The notes beneath the pieces are model-generated. The model searched no databases, was not told where the DNA came from, and worked only from the letters and a program-made list of their open reading frames with translations. From Romboutsia faecis (lineage in GTDB: Bacteria > Bacillota > Clostridia > Peptostreptococcales > Peptostreptococcaceae): a stretch of DNA of 64,000 nucleotides. Positions 1 through 9,305 of the stretch are shown piece after piece (the first letter of the stretch is position 1; the number at the start of each line of letters is the position of its first letter). The stretch lies in the NCBI RefSeq assembly GCF_014323405.1, contig NZ_JACRWE010000002.1, positions 558,001 to 622,000 of the forward strand, written 5' to 3'. A program made the position numbers and the translations under genes.

Positions 1-1197
1 AATAGCTCTCATACTTAAATCCATATGAGCATCATCTTGTGTAAAGCATCCTATTTTAACAGTTTCACCTATTTCAATTTCTCCACTATCAGGAGTTAAT
101 TCTCCGTTTAAGATTTTTATAAGAGTAGACTTACCTTGACCATTTTTACCAATTATACCGATTCTATCATGGCGAGTAAGAGTATACTCCAAGTTATTTA
201 TTACAGTTTTATCTCCAAAGGTTTTAGAGATATTGTGAATTTCTATTATTTTATTACCAAGTCTAGAAGAACCGACAGATATATCCATTCTTTCATCTGG
301 AGTAATAACTTCTCTATTAGTTAATTCATCAAATCTTTGAAGTCTAGCTTTTTGCTTTGTAGTACGAGCTTTTGCTCCTCGTTTTACCCAAGCAAGCTCT
401 GTTCTAATTAAGTTTTGACGTTTTTCTTCCATACTAGATTCTATAGCTATTCTTTCCATTTTCTTTTCTAGGAAAAGAGAATAGTTACCATCGTAGCTAA
501 ATAACCTACCTTTATCTAGTTCTATGATTCTATTAGTAACACGATCTAAGAAATATCTATCGTGAGTTATCATAAGTAGCGAAAACTTAGAAGCGTTTAA
601 ATATTCTTCTAACCAGTCTATAGTATTATTATCCAGGTGGTTGGTAGGCTCATCAAGTATTAATAATTCACAAGGTGTTATAAGAGCAGATGCAAGAGAG
701 ACTCTTTTTCTTTGACCACCTGATAATTCCTTTATTTTTTGAGTATAATCATTTATACCAAGTTTAGTAAGAACAGTTTTAGCTTCACTCTCTAAATCCC
801 AAAGATTAAGTGCATCTATTTTTTCTTGTAAAGATAATAATTTTTTATTTAAGTTTTCATCATAAGAAGTATTTATTTTTTCTAAAACTTCTTCATATTC
901 ACCAAGTAACTTCATTTCAGCAGAAGTACCTTTAAATACCTGTTCAAGTACTGTAGCTTCTTCATCATACTCTGGATTTTGAGGTAAATACTCAACTCTA
1001 ACCTTATTAGCTTTAGTTATAGTACCAGATTCAGCTTCCTCAGCTCCAGCAATTATTTTTAAAAGTGTAGATTTACCAGTACCATTAACACCGATTAAAC
1101 CTATTTTTTCACCTTCATTAATACCAAGAGATATATTTTGTAATAAAGTTTTCTCAGAATAACTCTTGCTTATATTTTCTAATGTCATTAAGTTCAT
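1..1197 (-). CDS. ABC-F family ATP-binding protein (Uup-like), C-terminus cut by window edge
   Basis: A soluble protein with two ATP-binding cassettes and no membrane segments, of the ABC-F class that acts on ribosomes. About 399 residues are present; the protein runs off the left edge. The first cassette has a Walker A motif (GVNGTGKST), the signature LSGGQRKRVSLASAL and Walker B ending LLILDEPTNHLDN. A charged linker with the Uup-like stretch WVKRGAKARTTKQKARLQR follows, then a second Walker A (GKNGQGKST). The ATG at 1197 has AAAAGGTGA upstream. Members of the family release stalled ribosomes or resolve DNA intermediates (Uup), and some give antibiotic resistance; the linker favours a housekeeping Uup-type protein, but the class cannot be fixed without the missing end. 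Confidence 0.9.
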   Translation of the reverse strand, partial: MNLMTLENISKSYSEKTLLQNISLGINEGEKIGLIGVNGTGKSTLLKIIAGAEEAESGTITKANKVRVEYLPQNPEYDEEATVLEQVFKGTSAEMKLLGEYEEVLEKINTSYDENLNKKLLSLQEKIDALNLWDLESEAKTVLTKLGINDYTQKIKELSGGQRKRVSLASALITPCELLILDEPTNHLDNNTIDWLEEYLNASKFSLLMITHDRYFLDRVTNRIIELDKGRLFSYDGNYSLFLEKKMERIAIESSMEEKRQNLIRTELAWVKRGAKARTTKQKARLQRFDELTNREVITPDERMDISVGSSRLGNKIIEIHNISKTFGDKTVINNLEYTLTRHDRIGIIGKNGQGKSTLIKILNGELTPDSGEIEIGETVKIGCFTQDDAHMDLSMRAI

Positions 1198-1232
1198 ATA
1201 AATCACCTTTTGTTATAATTTTAAGTTTATAT

Positions 1233-1934
1233 TTAATTATTTATTTTTTCAAAGTGTTGATAGTCAGGGTTTTTCCAGTTTCCACCCCAAGACCATCCTC
1301 TTTTAATAAACGCATTATAGCATGCATCTCCTTTTACAATCATACCCTTTAGCACAGTATTTCTATTCGCATAATCATAAGCAGTGTCAGGGCTAACTTT
1401 ATTTGTAGAAGTATTAACATGAGGGTTGAAAAGAGGATTAATATCAATTGCAACACCTTTTCCATGGTTAGAGACTACATCAGTTCCTGCAATAGTTCTA
1501 TAGCAAAAAGATGATGAATTATTATCCTTCATGGAAAGCTCATCACTAGCATTATACTCATCAATTAATTTTATTTTTTCAATAGGATATTTTGCATCGT
1601 AAAGTTCTTTAAATATTTCTACGACTTCAGCTGCAACGTCTTTATTAACAATCATTTCACCAACGTGAGATTTTTCATCGAATCCATAGTAAGTTAATTT
1701 TAGATAAGATAAATTATCAAAGCTTATAGGTTCATTTTCAGGCATGGAAGAGCCTAACATTTTACTTTTGATATCAGTAGAAATTTCAGAATAAGAAAAT
1801 ATTGGTCCTTTTTCAGATATAGGTTTTACTTTATCAGTAGAATCAATAATACCTTCATTACTTTTACATCCAATAAAACCAATAGAACTAATTAATATAA
1901 TAAAAAAAGCTATGTATTTAATTTTATTTGACAA
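1233..1934 (-). CDS. M15 family D,D-/L,D-carboxypeptidase-like lipoprotein
   Basis: Predicted extracytoplasmic zinc peptidase acting on cell-wall peptides. Residues 1-22 form a signal peptide ending in a lipobox with the lipidated cysteine at C23. The C-terminal part carries the M15 zinc site: H157 and D164 in NHGKGVAIDINP and H227 in YQHFEK. The GWSWGGNW stretch is typical of the VanY/M15C branch. At 233 residues its length is normal for the family. It ends just downstream of the ABC-F start on the same strand, with a 35-base gap, so the two may be co-transcribed. Substrate specificity (D-Ala-D-Ala versus L-Ala-D-Glu) cannot be told from sequence alone. Confidence 0.85.
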   Translation of the reverse strand: MSNKIKYIAFFIILISSIGFIGCKSNEGIIDSTDKVKPISEKGPIFSYSEISTDIKSKMLGSSMPENEPISFDNLSYLKLTYYGFDEKSHVGEMIVNKDVAAEVVEIFKELYDAKYPIEKIKLIDEYNASDELSMKDNNSSSFCYRTIAGTDVVSNHGKGVAIDINPLFNPHVNTSTNKVSPDTAYDYANRNTVLKGMIVKGDACYNAFIKRGWSWGGNWKNPDYQHFEKINN

Positions 1935-2112
1935 ATTATCCTCCTTATTTATAGATATTACTAGAAAAATATATTACTATGAAATTAGTAAATATATTTT
2001 TAAATAAAGTTTTTTAGATACAATATTAATTATAACCTAAATTGTAAATTTAATCTAATAGTTAAAATGCTAGGATGTATTTTAATAAAAATAAGTAAAT
2101 AAGGAGTATAAA

Positions 2113-2886
2113 ATGAACTTTTATATATCGCAATTAGATGAAAATAAAAAGATAATTCCTATAATAGAAAAGTATAATGTAGGACTTGAGATAGTTCAGT
2201 TTTCTAATCCGTTTATATTAGATAATAAAGAAAAATTTATAAAAGAATATAAAACAGAATGGGGAAGTTTATTAGATGAAATAGATATTTCCATACATGG
2301 ACCATTTGCAGATTTATCAGCAGGAAGTAGAGATATAGAAATAACTAAGATAACTAGTAAAAGGTATAACCAAGCTTATGAAGTTGCTAAAGAATTCAAT
2401 GCAAAAAAGATAGTATATCATAATAGTTATATACCTAGATTATATACTTACACAGAGTGGTTACAAAATACTGATAAGTTTTGGGAGACGTTTTTTAAAG
2501 ATAAAAGTAATGATATAATTTATCATCTAGAAAATGTTTTAGAATGGGATTATTTTCTTATTAAAGAGACTATAGATAAAGTTAATAAAGCGAATTTTAA
2601 TGCGTGTTTGGATTTAGGACATACTAATGTTTATTCTAAGTTAGCTATAGAACAATGGATAGAGGCTTTAGATAATAAAATAGGTCATTTGCATGTTCAT
2701 AATAATTATGGTGAAGAAGATAGCCACTTTGGAATAGATAAAGGAAATATTGATGTTAAAAAAATTATTGGATTAGTGGAAAAGAATAATAAGGATGTTA
2801 GTATTTCTTTGGAGATAGTAGATGTAGATGAACTTAAAAAATCTTTGGAAGTCTTGTGTGAAGATGGATTTATAAGTAGAAGATAG
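2113..2886 (+). CDS. Sugar phosphate isomerase/epimerase-like TIM barrel (AP endonuclease family 2 fold)
   Basis: A 257-residue TIM-barrel metalloprotein. The expected metal ligands are in order: the histidines of ISIHGPF and IVYHNSY, the glutamate of YHLENV, the aspartate and histidine of CLDLGHTN, the HLHVHNN histidines followed by DSHFGIDKGNID, and the late glutamate of SLEIV. That pattern is shared by xylose isomerase-like epimerases and endonuclease IV. No sugar-pathway neighbours are present, so the substrate is unknown. The ATG follows AAGGAG at a good distance, and the gene stands alone before a strong palindromic terminator shared with the facing HIT gene. Confidence 0.85.
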   Translation: MNFYISQLDENKKIIPIIEKYNVGLEIVQFSNPFILDNKEKFIKEYKTEWGSLLDEIDISIHGPFADLSAGSRDIEITKITSKRYNQAYEVAKEFNAKKIVYHNSYIPRLYTYTEWLQNTDKFWETFFKDKSNDIIYHLENVLEWDYFLIKETIDKVNKANFNACLDLGHTNVYSKLAIEQWIEALDNKIGHLHVHNNYGEEDSHFGIDKGNIDVKKIIGLVEKNNKDVSISLEIVDVDELKKSLEVLCEDGFISRR

Positions 2887-2941
2887 ATGTATAGATAAAT
2901 TTTATATGATAATTTTAAGTATTAGTTATATTTAATAATAA

Positions 2942-2967
2942 AGAGCTATCATTTAAATGATAGCTCT
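2942..2967. terminator. Bidirectional terminator
   Basis: A 26-base perfect palindrome with T-rich flanks on both sides, lying between the converging isomerase and HIT genes. Confidence 0.8.
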
Positions 2968-2976
2968 AATTAGTTA

Positions 2977-3399
2977 TTATTTTAAATTTTCTTTAATTTG
3001 ATTTATTAACTCTTGATATTCATCTTCTGTAAGAGTTATTCTATCAGGATTCATTGCGAAAGTAGTACCCCATTCAAATTCATCAGAATACTTTGGAACT
3101 AAGTGAAAATGTAGATGACATCCAGTATCCCCATATGCACCGTAGTTTACTTTATTTGGTTTGAAAGCAGATTGTAAAGCTTTTGATACTTTTGATATAT
3201 CTTCAAAATAAGCAGCTCTTTCGTCTGAACTCAACACTGTCATATCACCAATATGTTTTTTATGTGCAACAATTACACGTCCCTTGTGGCTTTGTTCTTT
3301 AAATAAGTAAACTTTTGATGTTTCTAATTCACATATTTTAATTCCAAACTTATCTACTAATTCGCCTTCCACACAATAAGCACAATTTTTGTCTATCAT
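2977..3399 (-). CDS. HIT family hydrolase
   Basis: A 140-residue histidine-triad protein, probably a nucleotide phosphoramidase or dinucleoside polyphosphate hydrolase. The triad is visible as H95, H97 and H99 in GCHLHFHLVPK, with the central one the likely nucleophile. An N-terminal CAYC pair suggests a bound metal as in some bacterial HIT proteins. The ATG is preceded by AAGGGGAA. It is a single-gene unit. Confidence 0.9.
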   Translation of the reverse strand: MIDKNCAYCVEGELVDKFGIKICELETSKVYLFKEQSHKGRVIVAHKKHIGDMTVLSSDERAAYFEDISKVSKALQSAFKPNKVNYGAYGDTGCHLHFHLVPKYSDEFEWGTTFAMNPDRITLTEDEYQELINQIKENLK

Positions 3400-3529
3400 T
3401 TTTTATTCCCCTTTATGATTAATATATTTCCAATTAATACTATATCATAATTATAATGTAACTGCACGAAATTAAGATTAATCTGTAGATAATTTATAGT
3501 AAAGTATAAAAAATACTAAAAGTTGACCT

Positions 3530-4993
3530 TTAACTTTTAGGATTTTCAATATCTCTAACACATTGACCTATGACTTTAATACCTTTTTCAATATCATCAA
3601 AAGATAATCTAGAAAAGCCTAGCCTTAAAGTATCATGTTTATAATCATTTACATAAAAAATATCACCTGGCATAAATATAACGCCTTTTTCATAGCATTT
3701 ATCTAAAAGCTCACGGCAATTAATATTTTTTAATTTTACAAAAATATGAAGACCACCATCGCCAAGAATATATTCATTAGGAATATATTTGTGAGCACAC
3801 TCATAAGCAAAATTAAACTTATCACCATAAAACTTACGAATTTTCTTCATATACTTCTCAAATCCACCATTGTATAAATAATCATAAAGAATGCCTTGAT
3901 CTAAAAAAGAAACATGTATTGTCTTACATCTTTTAACGCTTTCTAACTTAGAAATAACATTTTTATCAGCAAGCACCCATCCAATTCTTAAACCAGGAAA
4001 TAAAATTTTTGAAAAGCTACCTATGTAAAGAACACCATTATTTAGATTATCAAGTGATGCAATAGGGAAGATGTGAGAACTAGAGTAAAGAAGTTCTTCA
4101 TTGAACCCATCTTCAATAATAGCAATGTTATTTTTTTTCATTAGATTATAAAATTTATATCTACTTTCAGGAGACATAACTATTCCTGTAGGATTATGAT
4201 ATGAAGGTGTTATATAAGCAAACTTGATTTTATATTTATACTTAGATAGTTTTTCTTCTAACATATTGAAATTTAATCCATTTTCATCAATATCTACATT
4301 AATTATATTTAAATTTAATGCTTTCATAATTTTTATAGTAGTATTATGTGTAGGATTTTCACAAATAATATAGTCTCCAGGGGATGTAAAAGAAGAAAGG
4401 ATGATATCTAATCCTTCTGTAAATCCGTTTGTTATAAGGATATCTTTATTAGAAGTATCCACGCCTTTTTTATTCATATATTCCAATAGATAATCAATTA
4501 ATGGTTTATATCCTTGGGCATATCCATAATTAAGAAGTTTATCTCCTTCTAGTGAAATTCTATTTAAAAAAGATTTTTTCAACTCATCTATATCAAACAT
4601 AGAACCATCAGGAGATATGCTTTTAAAAGATATTAAATTAGACTTCCAAGAAATTTCATTTTTTATTATATCCATTTTAGTTGCAGTTTTTGAATAATTA
4701 TTTTCAAGATTATTCCAATTTACACACCAACTACTTTTAGCAACATCTTTTTTTGAGTTTGCAAAGGTACCTTTTCCAGAAACAGAGTATATATATCCAT
4801 CTGATTTTAGTTCTTCATAAGCTAGAACTACAGAGTTTCTACTTACTTTAAGAATTTGACTAAGCTCCCTTGTTGAAGGGAGCTTACTTTTATCAGGTAT
4901 CAATCCTTTAGATATCATATCAGATATATGATTTTTTATTTGCGTATAAATCGGATCATTGTCATTAATCTTAAGATTTGAGAATAACAACAT
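3530..4993 (-). CDS. MocR/PdxR-family transcriptional regulator (GntR HTH fused to aminotransferase)
   Basis: A 487-residue fusion. Residues 10-78 are a GntR winged helix-turn-helix (LPSTRELSQILKVSRNSVV) and residues about 110-480 a fold-type I aminotransferase domain. The PLP lysine is K329 in GSFSKILFPGLRIGW and the cofactor aspartate is D295 in IIEDGF. Such proteins usually sense PLP or an amino acid and seldom catalyse transamination. The gene follows ddl on the same strand with a 36-base gap, so the two form an apparent operon. That links it to D-alanine or cell-wall amino acid supply, an inference from context only. The start has GAGGTGAT just upstream. Confidence 0.9.
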   Translation of the reverse strand: MLLFSNLKINDNDPIYTQIKNHISDMISKGLIPDKSKLPSTRELSQILKVSRNSVVLAYEELKSDGYIYSVSGKGTFANSKKDVAKSSWCVNWNNLENNYSKTATKMDIIKNEISWKSNLISFKSISPDGSMFDIDELKKSFLNRISLEGDKLLNYGYAQGYKPLIDYLLEYMNKKGVDTSNKDILITNGFTEGLDIILSSFTSPGDYIICENPTHNTTIKIMKALNLNIINVDIDENGLNFNMLEEKLSKYKYKIKFAYITPSYHNPTGIVMSPESRYKFYNLMKKNNIAIIEDGFNEELLYSSSHIFPIASLDNLNNGVLYIGSFSKILFPGLRIGWVLADKNVISKLESVKRCKTIHVSFLDQGILYDYLYNGGFEKYMKKIRKFYGDKFNFAYECAHKYIPNEYILGDGGLHIFVKLKNINCRELLDKCYEKGVIFMPGDIFYVNDYKHDTLRLGFSRLSFDDIEKGIKVIGQCVRDIENPKS

Positions 4994-5029
4994 ATCACCT
5001 CAATTTTTTAGTAATTTGATGTATGAACT

Positions 5030-5929
5030 TTACTGTGGTAATGAATACTCAATTATTTTATCTAATAAGACACTAAAGTTTAATCCCTTAGCAGCTGCAC
5101 TTCTAGGAATTAAACTAGTCTTAGTCAATCCAGGTAGAGTATTCAATTCTAAAACGTAAGGAACTCCATCATGTATAATCATATCAATTCTTACATAAGC
5201 TTTGCAATAGAAAATACGCCAACAGATTTCTGAAATTTTATTAATTTCTTCTTGAAGCTTATCTTCTAAGTATACGACTTCTTCGATAGCTCCATTATCA
5301 TTATATTTTGAAGTATAATCAAAGAAATCAGAATTTGCTTTTATTGATATTGTTGGATAGACTTCACCATTTAATACAAATGATGTATATTCTCTTCCAG
5401 GTATATATTTTTCGATTATTGCATACTCATCAACCTCTAAAACTTTTTCAACAGCATTTTTTACTTCTTCCTTTGAGCGTACACAGAATGTTGCTACACT
5501 TGAGCCTCCGCTATTAGGCTTTATAAATACTGGATACCCAAAACTATCGATTTTATCATAATTTATTTTATTTATAGAATTTGTGACAATCCAATCAGCA
5601 GTAGGCAAATTTGAATGTTTTAATATTTTTTTAGTAATATTCTTATCCATACAAATTCCGCTTGATAAAGGTCCACATCCTGAATAAGGTATATTTTTTG
5701 CTTCTAGTATAGATTGTATACGCCCATCCTCACCGAATTTACCATGAAGTGCGATAAATGCAAAATCAATATCATTTGAAATCTTTGTAAAAACATCCTC
5801 TGTATTATTTATAACAATTTTAGTTACTTCATATTTACTTCTATCAAGGTTATTAAAAACTTCATTACCTGAATTTAACGAAACTTCTCTTTCTGATGAT
5901 ATACCACCCATAATAACTGCTATTTTCAT
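5030..5929 (-). CDS. ddl: D-alanine--D-alanine ligase
   Basis: ATP-grasp ligase joining two D-alanines for peptidoglycan. The 299 residues match the short DdlB-type length. Visible motifs are the N-terminal MKIAVIMGGISSEREVSL, the ATP-grasp loop KPNSGGSSV, EKYIPGREYT and the metal/substrate end ELNTLPGLT. The ATG at 5929 is preferred because GGGAGTGATAAAT precedes it; a TTG 15 bases upstream would overlap that ribosome site. Lipid II ending in D-Ala-D-Ala fits the sequence; no D-Ala-D-Ser or D-Ala-D-Lac features were checked in detail. Confidence 0.93.
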   Translation of the reverse strand: MKIAVIMGGISSEREVSLNSGNEVFNNLDRSKYEVTKIVINNTEDVFTKISNDIDFAFIALHGKFGEDGRIQSILEAKNIPYSGCGPLSSGICMDKNITKKILKHSNLPTADWIVTNSINKINYDKIDSFGYPVFIKPNSGGSSVATFCVRSKEEVKNAVEKVLEVDEYAIIEKYIPGREYTSFVLNGEVYPTISIKANSDFFDYTSKYNDNGAIEEVVYLEDKLQEEINKISEICWRIFYCKAYVRIDMIIHDGVPYVLELNTLPGLTKTSLIPRSAAAKGLNFSVLLDKIIEYSLPQ

Positions 5930-6158
5930 ATTTATCACTCCCAATATATTTATTAAATCTTCAAATCAAATTGACGATTTCATTTCTTATATTTTTCTTA
6001 TAGTTAATTATATTGAATTAATATTTGAACTGAAAGTACCACTACTTTATAAGTTTATGAATGGAGTGGTTGAGATTATAAATAAAATCTTTTAGTATAT
6101 TTATTAATTATGTTGCACAAACTATAAAAGATATATATAATTTACTTGTAATCAATAA

Positions 6159-6232
6159 GGCGACATAGCCAAGTGGTAAGGCAGTGGACTGCAACTCCTT
6201 GATCCCCAGTTCGAATCTGGGTGTCGCCTCCA
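6159..6232 (+). tRNA. tRNA-Cys (anticodon GCA), CCA encoded
   Basis: A 74-base cloverleaf. The acceptor arm GGCGACA pairs fully with TGTCGCC, the D-stem is GCC/GGC, the anticodon loop CTGCAAC gives GCA, and the T-arm CCCAG/CTGGG is perfect with TTCGAAT. The discriminator is T and CCA is encoded. The anticodon stem (6184-6188 with 6196-6200) has a G-T pair at 27-43 and a T-T mismatch at 28-42, which is unusual. Confidence 0.93.
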
Positions 6233-6421
6233 ATGAAAATGGGCTGTTTTGAATATGTTGGTTTATTTATAGGATCTGGTAGAAAATTCATATTTTCTGC
6301 TTTGTTTCTTAGATAAGCAAACTTATTTGAAATAGGCCCTTTTGTTTTATATAAAGGCATTTAAATATAAAAATATATTAAACTTATATAGTAAAAATTA
6401 TTATTGAAGGGGTGAATGACA

Positions 6422-7657
6422 ATGAAAGCAGAAATTATAACTGTAGGAACAGAAATCCTTTTAGGAGATATAGTAAATACAAACTCGCAATATTTGGCAA
6501 AAGAATTAGCAGATTTAGGAGTAGAGGTTTATTATCAAGGCACTGTAGGTGACAATGAAGATCGATTATTACAGTCTATTGAAGAGAGTTTAAATAGAAG
6601 TGATATGGTAATAACTACAGGAGGGCTTGGTCCAACTAAGGACGATCTGACTAAAGAAACTGCAGCTAAGTTTTTTAATCAGGAGTTAGTACTTGATGAA
6701 AAGTCTTGGAATAAGATAGAAATATATTTTAATAAACTAGGAAAAATACCTACTGAGAATAACAAAAAGCAAGCATACTTTCCAAAAGATGCTATAATAC
6801 TTGAAAATAACAATGGTACAGCACCAGGAGCTATTTTAAGAAAAGGTAAAAAAATAATAATAGTATTACCAGGACCACCAAGGGAAATGAAGCCAATGTT
6901 CGAAGAAAGTGTTAAGCCATATTTAAAAAGTCTAACAACTGAAATTTTAGAATCTAAAACTCTTAGATTCTATGGAATTGGTGAATCTTCTTTAGAAGAA
7001 GAAATAATAGATATAATAAAAGAGCAATCAAATCCAACTGTAGCTCCATATGCGAAGGATATGGAAGTAACTTTAAGAATTACAGCAAAAGCTACTAGCA
7101 AAGAAGAGGCTATAAATTTAATAAATCCAGTTGTTCATAAAATTCAAGACAAAGTAGGAAAGTACATATACTCAGATGATGATATTTCATTAGAAGATAC
7201 TGTTGCTAAGATTTTAGTTAGTAAAAATTTAACTATAGGTGTAGCAGAATCATGTACAGGAGGAATGGTATCATCTAATCTTATAAATTATCCAGGGATA
7301 TCATCTGTTTTTATGGAAGGTTGCGTAACTTATTCTAATGAAGCTAAAATGAAGTCTTTAGGTGTAAAAAAAGAAACTCTAGATAAATTTGGTGCAGTTA
7401 GTGAAGAAACAGCTAAAGAAATGGCAGAAGGAATAGCAAAAAGACATAATACGAATATAGGATTGTCAACAACAGGAATAGCAGGTCCAGAGGGTGGAAG
7501 TGAAGAAAAGCCAGTTGGTTTAGTTTATTTAGGTATTTATATAAATGGAAAAACAATGGTTAAGAGATATGTATTTAATGGAAATAGACAGCAAATAAGA
7601 CTAAGAGCAACGAAGACTATATTAAACGATTTAAGATTAGAATTAATAAATATTTAG
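6422..7657 (+). CDS. cinA: CinA family nicotinamide-nucleotide deamidase / competence-damage protein
   Basis: A 411-residue two-domain protein. The N-terminal half is a MoCF/COG1058 domain (MKAEIITVGTEILLGD, TGGLGPTKDD, LPGPPREM). The C-terminal half is the NMN amidohydrolase domain (GVAESCTGGMVSSNL, TTGIAGPEGGSEEKPVG). The C-terminal domain converts NMN to nicotinic acid mononucleotide in pyridine salvage; the N-terminal domain is an ADP-ribose pyrophosphatase in characterised members. The ATG at 6422 is chosen over one six bases upstream because AGGGGTGA is better spaced. The phosphatase gene follows closely on the same strand. Confidence 0.93.
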   Translation: MKAEIITVGTEILLGDIVNTNSQYLAKELADLGVEVYYQGTVGDNEDRLLQSIEESLNRSDMVITTGGLGPTKDDLTKETAAKFFNQELVLDEKSWNKIEIYFNKLGKIPTENNKKQAYFPKDAIILENNNGTAPGAILRKGKKIIIVLPGPPREMKPMFEESVKPYLKSLTTEILESKTLRFYGIGESSLEEEIIDIIKEQSNPTVAPYAKDMEVTLRITAKATSKEEAINLINPVVHKIQDKVGKYIYSDDDISLEDTVAKILVSKNLTIGVAESCTGGMVSSNLINYPGISSVFMEGCVTYSNEAKMKSLGVKKETLDKFGAVSEETAKEMAEGIAKRHNTNIGLSTTGIAGPEGGSEEKPVGLVYLGIYINGKTMVKRYVFNGNRQQIRLRATKTILNDLRLELINI

Positions 7658-7675
7658 TTAATCTTGGAGGGAATT

Positions 7676-8461
7676 ATGATAAAACATATATTTTGTGACT
7701 TAGACGGAACTCTTTATCATGATGGAATTAGTAAAGAGGATATAAAGTCTATAGAATATATAGAATCTAAAGGAGTTAAGTTTCATATAGCAACGGGTAG
7801 AGCTTTAAAGCAGGCATCTAAGATGATTGAAAATAAGCTCAGCTTAAATGGATATTATATATGTCAAAATGGAGCGTTTGTATACGATAAGGACAAAAAT
7901 ATAATTTTGAAGGAAGTTATTGATGATAATTTAGTTGGAAAAGTTATAAATAGATTTAAATCAGAAGATTCATTTATTTATGTTATGTATGATGGAGATA
8001 TAGTTATATCTGGGGGATTAGAAATATTAGATAAGTATGATAAAGAATGTATAGTAGATACTGAATTTTTTAAAAGAGATAAATATGACAATTTAGTTGG
8101 TAATATAGGAATTTTATCTAGAAATATAGATGAATTAGGAAGAATGGAGCTGTATTATAAAAGTGAATTTGGCGATATTTTAGATGTTTATTTATCAGGA
8201 CCGCATGTTTTAAGTATTACACCAAGGCATATATCGAAAGGCAATGGTATAAAACATGTATGTGATATATTAGATGTTACTTTAGATGAAGTTGCTACAA
8301 TAGGAGATTCACAAAATGATATACCAATGTTATATGGATTTAAGTATAGTTTTGCAATGGATAATGGAAGAAAAGAAGTTAAAGAAAGTGCAAGTTATAG
8401 TGTTAAAAGTGTAAGCGATGTAATAGAAATTGTAGATAAAATAAATGGTGTTGAAAATTAA
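7676..8461 (+). CDS. Cof-type HAD-IIB phosphatase
   Basis: A 261-residue haloacid dehalogenase hydrolase. Motif I is FCDLDGTLYHDG, motif II is IATGRA, and motifs III and IV are the HISKGNGIKHV lysine and IGDSQNDIPML. The size and central cap domain are those of the Cof/IIB group, which dephosphorylate sugar phosphates, FMN or PLP; substrate is not predictable. The ATG at 7676 follows TTGGAGGG. Only 18 bases separate it from cinA, so they are probably one transcript. Confidence 0.9.
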   Translation: MIKHIFCDLDGTLYHDGISKEDIKSIEYIESKGVKFHIATGRALKQASKMIENKLSLNGYYICQNGAFVYDKDKNIILKEVIDDNLVGKVINRFKSEDSFIYVMYDGDIVISGGLEILDKYDKECIVDTEFFKRDKYDNLVGNIGILSRNIDELGRMELYYKSEFGDILDVYLSGPHVLSITPRHISKGNGIKHVCDILDVTLDEVATIGDSQNDIPMLYGFKYSFAMDNGRKEVKESASYSVKSVSDVIEIVDKINGVEN

Positions 8462-8470
8462 TTCAACACC
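8447..8470. terminator. Hairpin at converging gene ends
   Basis: GGTGTTGAA and TTCAACACC form a nine-base-pair stem that covers the phosphatase stop codon and touches the end of the facing gene. The T-tract is weak. Confidence 0.5.
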
Positions 8471-9057
8471 TAACCACAATTTATTAAGTTATAAGATTTA
8501 GCTGTATTTGATAATATAGAATCAAGAATATAATTAACAACACTATTACATACATAATTTGAAAATAATAAATCATTTTTGTATTCGGTTTTACGTTGAT
8601 ATTCTAAGTAAATGGAATTAAAAAATTCACGAAAGCTATTAGCTTCTATACTATCTCCTTTGAATTTTTTTAAATCAGTTTCCTTAGCAACTATAGATAG
8701 TTCTTTCTCATAAGTAATATGCTTATTCATACTATGAGTCATCTCCCAACGTCTACTATGAGGTACGCAGAAGAAATCACATAAAAAATGACATATAACT
8801 CCTAATTCTTGACTGAATTTGCTTATTGAAAAATACTTACTTATACAATCTAAATTTAAGGAACATAAGTATTCTACCTTAGTAAATATCATTTCAAGGG
8901 ACTCTTCTAGATAGTGCTTTTGAAGTACATATTTTGAAGATATATCAGGCTTTATATTTCCATAAATAAAGTTTTTATCACTCATGAAAAATGATTTATT
9001 TTCATTTATATTTTCAACTATAGATTTACCTATTAAAATGTGAGTATTTACAAACAT
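8470..9057 (-). CDS. Zinc-dependent phospholipase C-like protein (short form)
   Basis: A 195-residue protein with histidine motifs of the zinc phospholipase C/S1-P1 nuclease-like family often seen in clostridia: NTHILIG at the start, YGNIKPD, KHYLEES, CHFLCDFFCVPHSRRWE and the late HITYEKE. These histidines and acids would hold zinc ions. There is no signal peptide, so an intracellular role is likelier than a toxin. A second, longer relative is at 25391-26377. The substrate is unknown. The ATG has a GAGGTGTAATT site upstream. Confidence 0.7.
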   Translation of the reverse strand: MFVNTHILIGKSIVENINENKSFFMSDKNFIYGNIKPDISSKYVLQKHYLEESLEMIFTKVEYLCSLNLDCISKYFSISKFSQELGVICHFLCDFFCVPHSRRWEMTHSMNKHITYEKELSIVAKETDLKKFKGDSIEANSFREFFNSIYLEYQRKTEYKNDLLFSNYVCNSVVNYILDSILSNTAKSYNLINCG

Positions 9058-9305
9058 AATTACACCTCATTAGCTAAACTAAAATTTACTCTACATAATA
9101 TATGGTTTACTTTAATTAAATATTTATTATAAAGAATAGAAAAATAGTTCATATTTTTTACTATTGTTTTTATAGCTAACTTAATAATATCAATAAGTAT
9201 TATATGATGCAATAAGCAAGAAATTCCAAATAAGTATACAAAATATAAGATACTCACATAATCAATATTAAAATAATAAAGAAATATAATAATCGGAGGT
9301 ATAAT

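Noticed and set aside
136..324. Plus-strand frame of 62 codons
   Set aside because: Lies antisense inside the ABC-F gene and has no ribosome site.
6142..6360. Minus-strand frame ending in an IRTGDQGVAV-like stretch
   Set aside because: It is the antisense reading of the tRNA-Cys and its flank, a well-known false gene.
9060..9257. Hydrophobic 65-codon frame upstream of the phospholipase-like gene
   Set aside because: GTG start without ribosome site in an A/T-rich gap; hydrophobicity follows from base composition.
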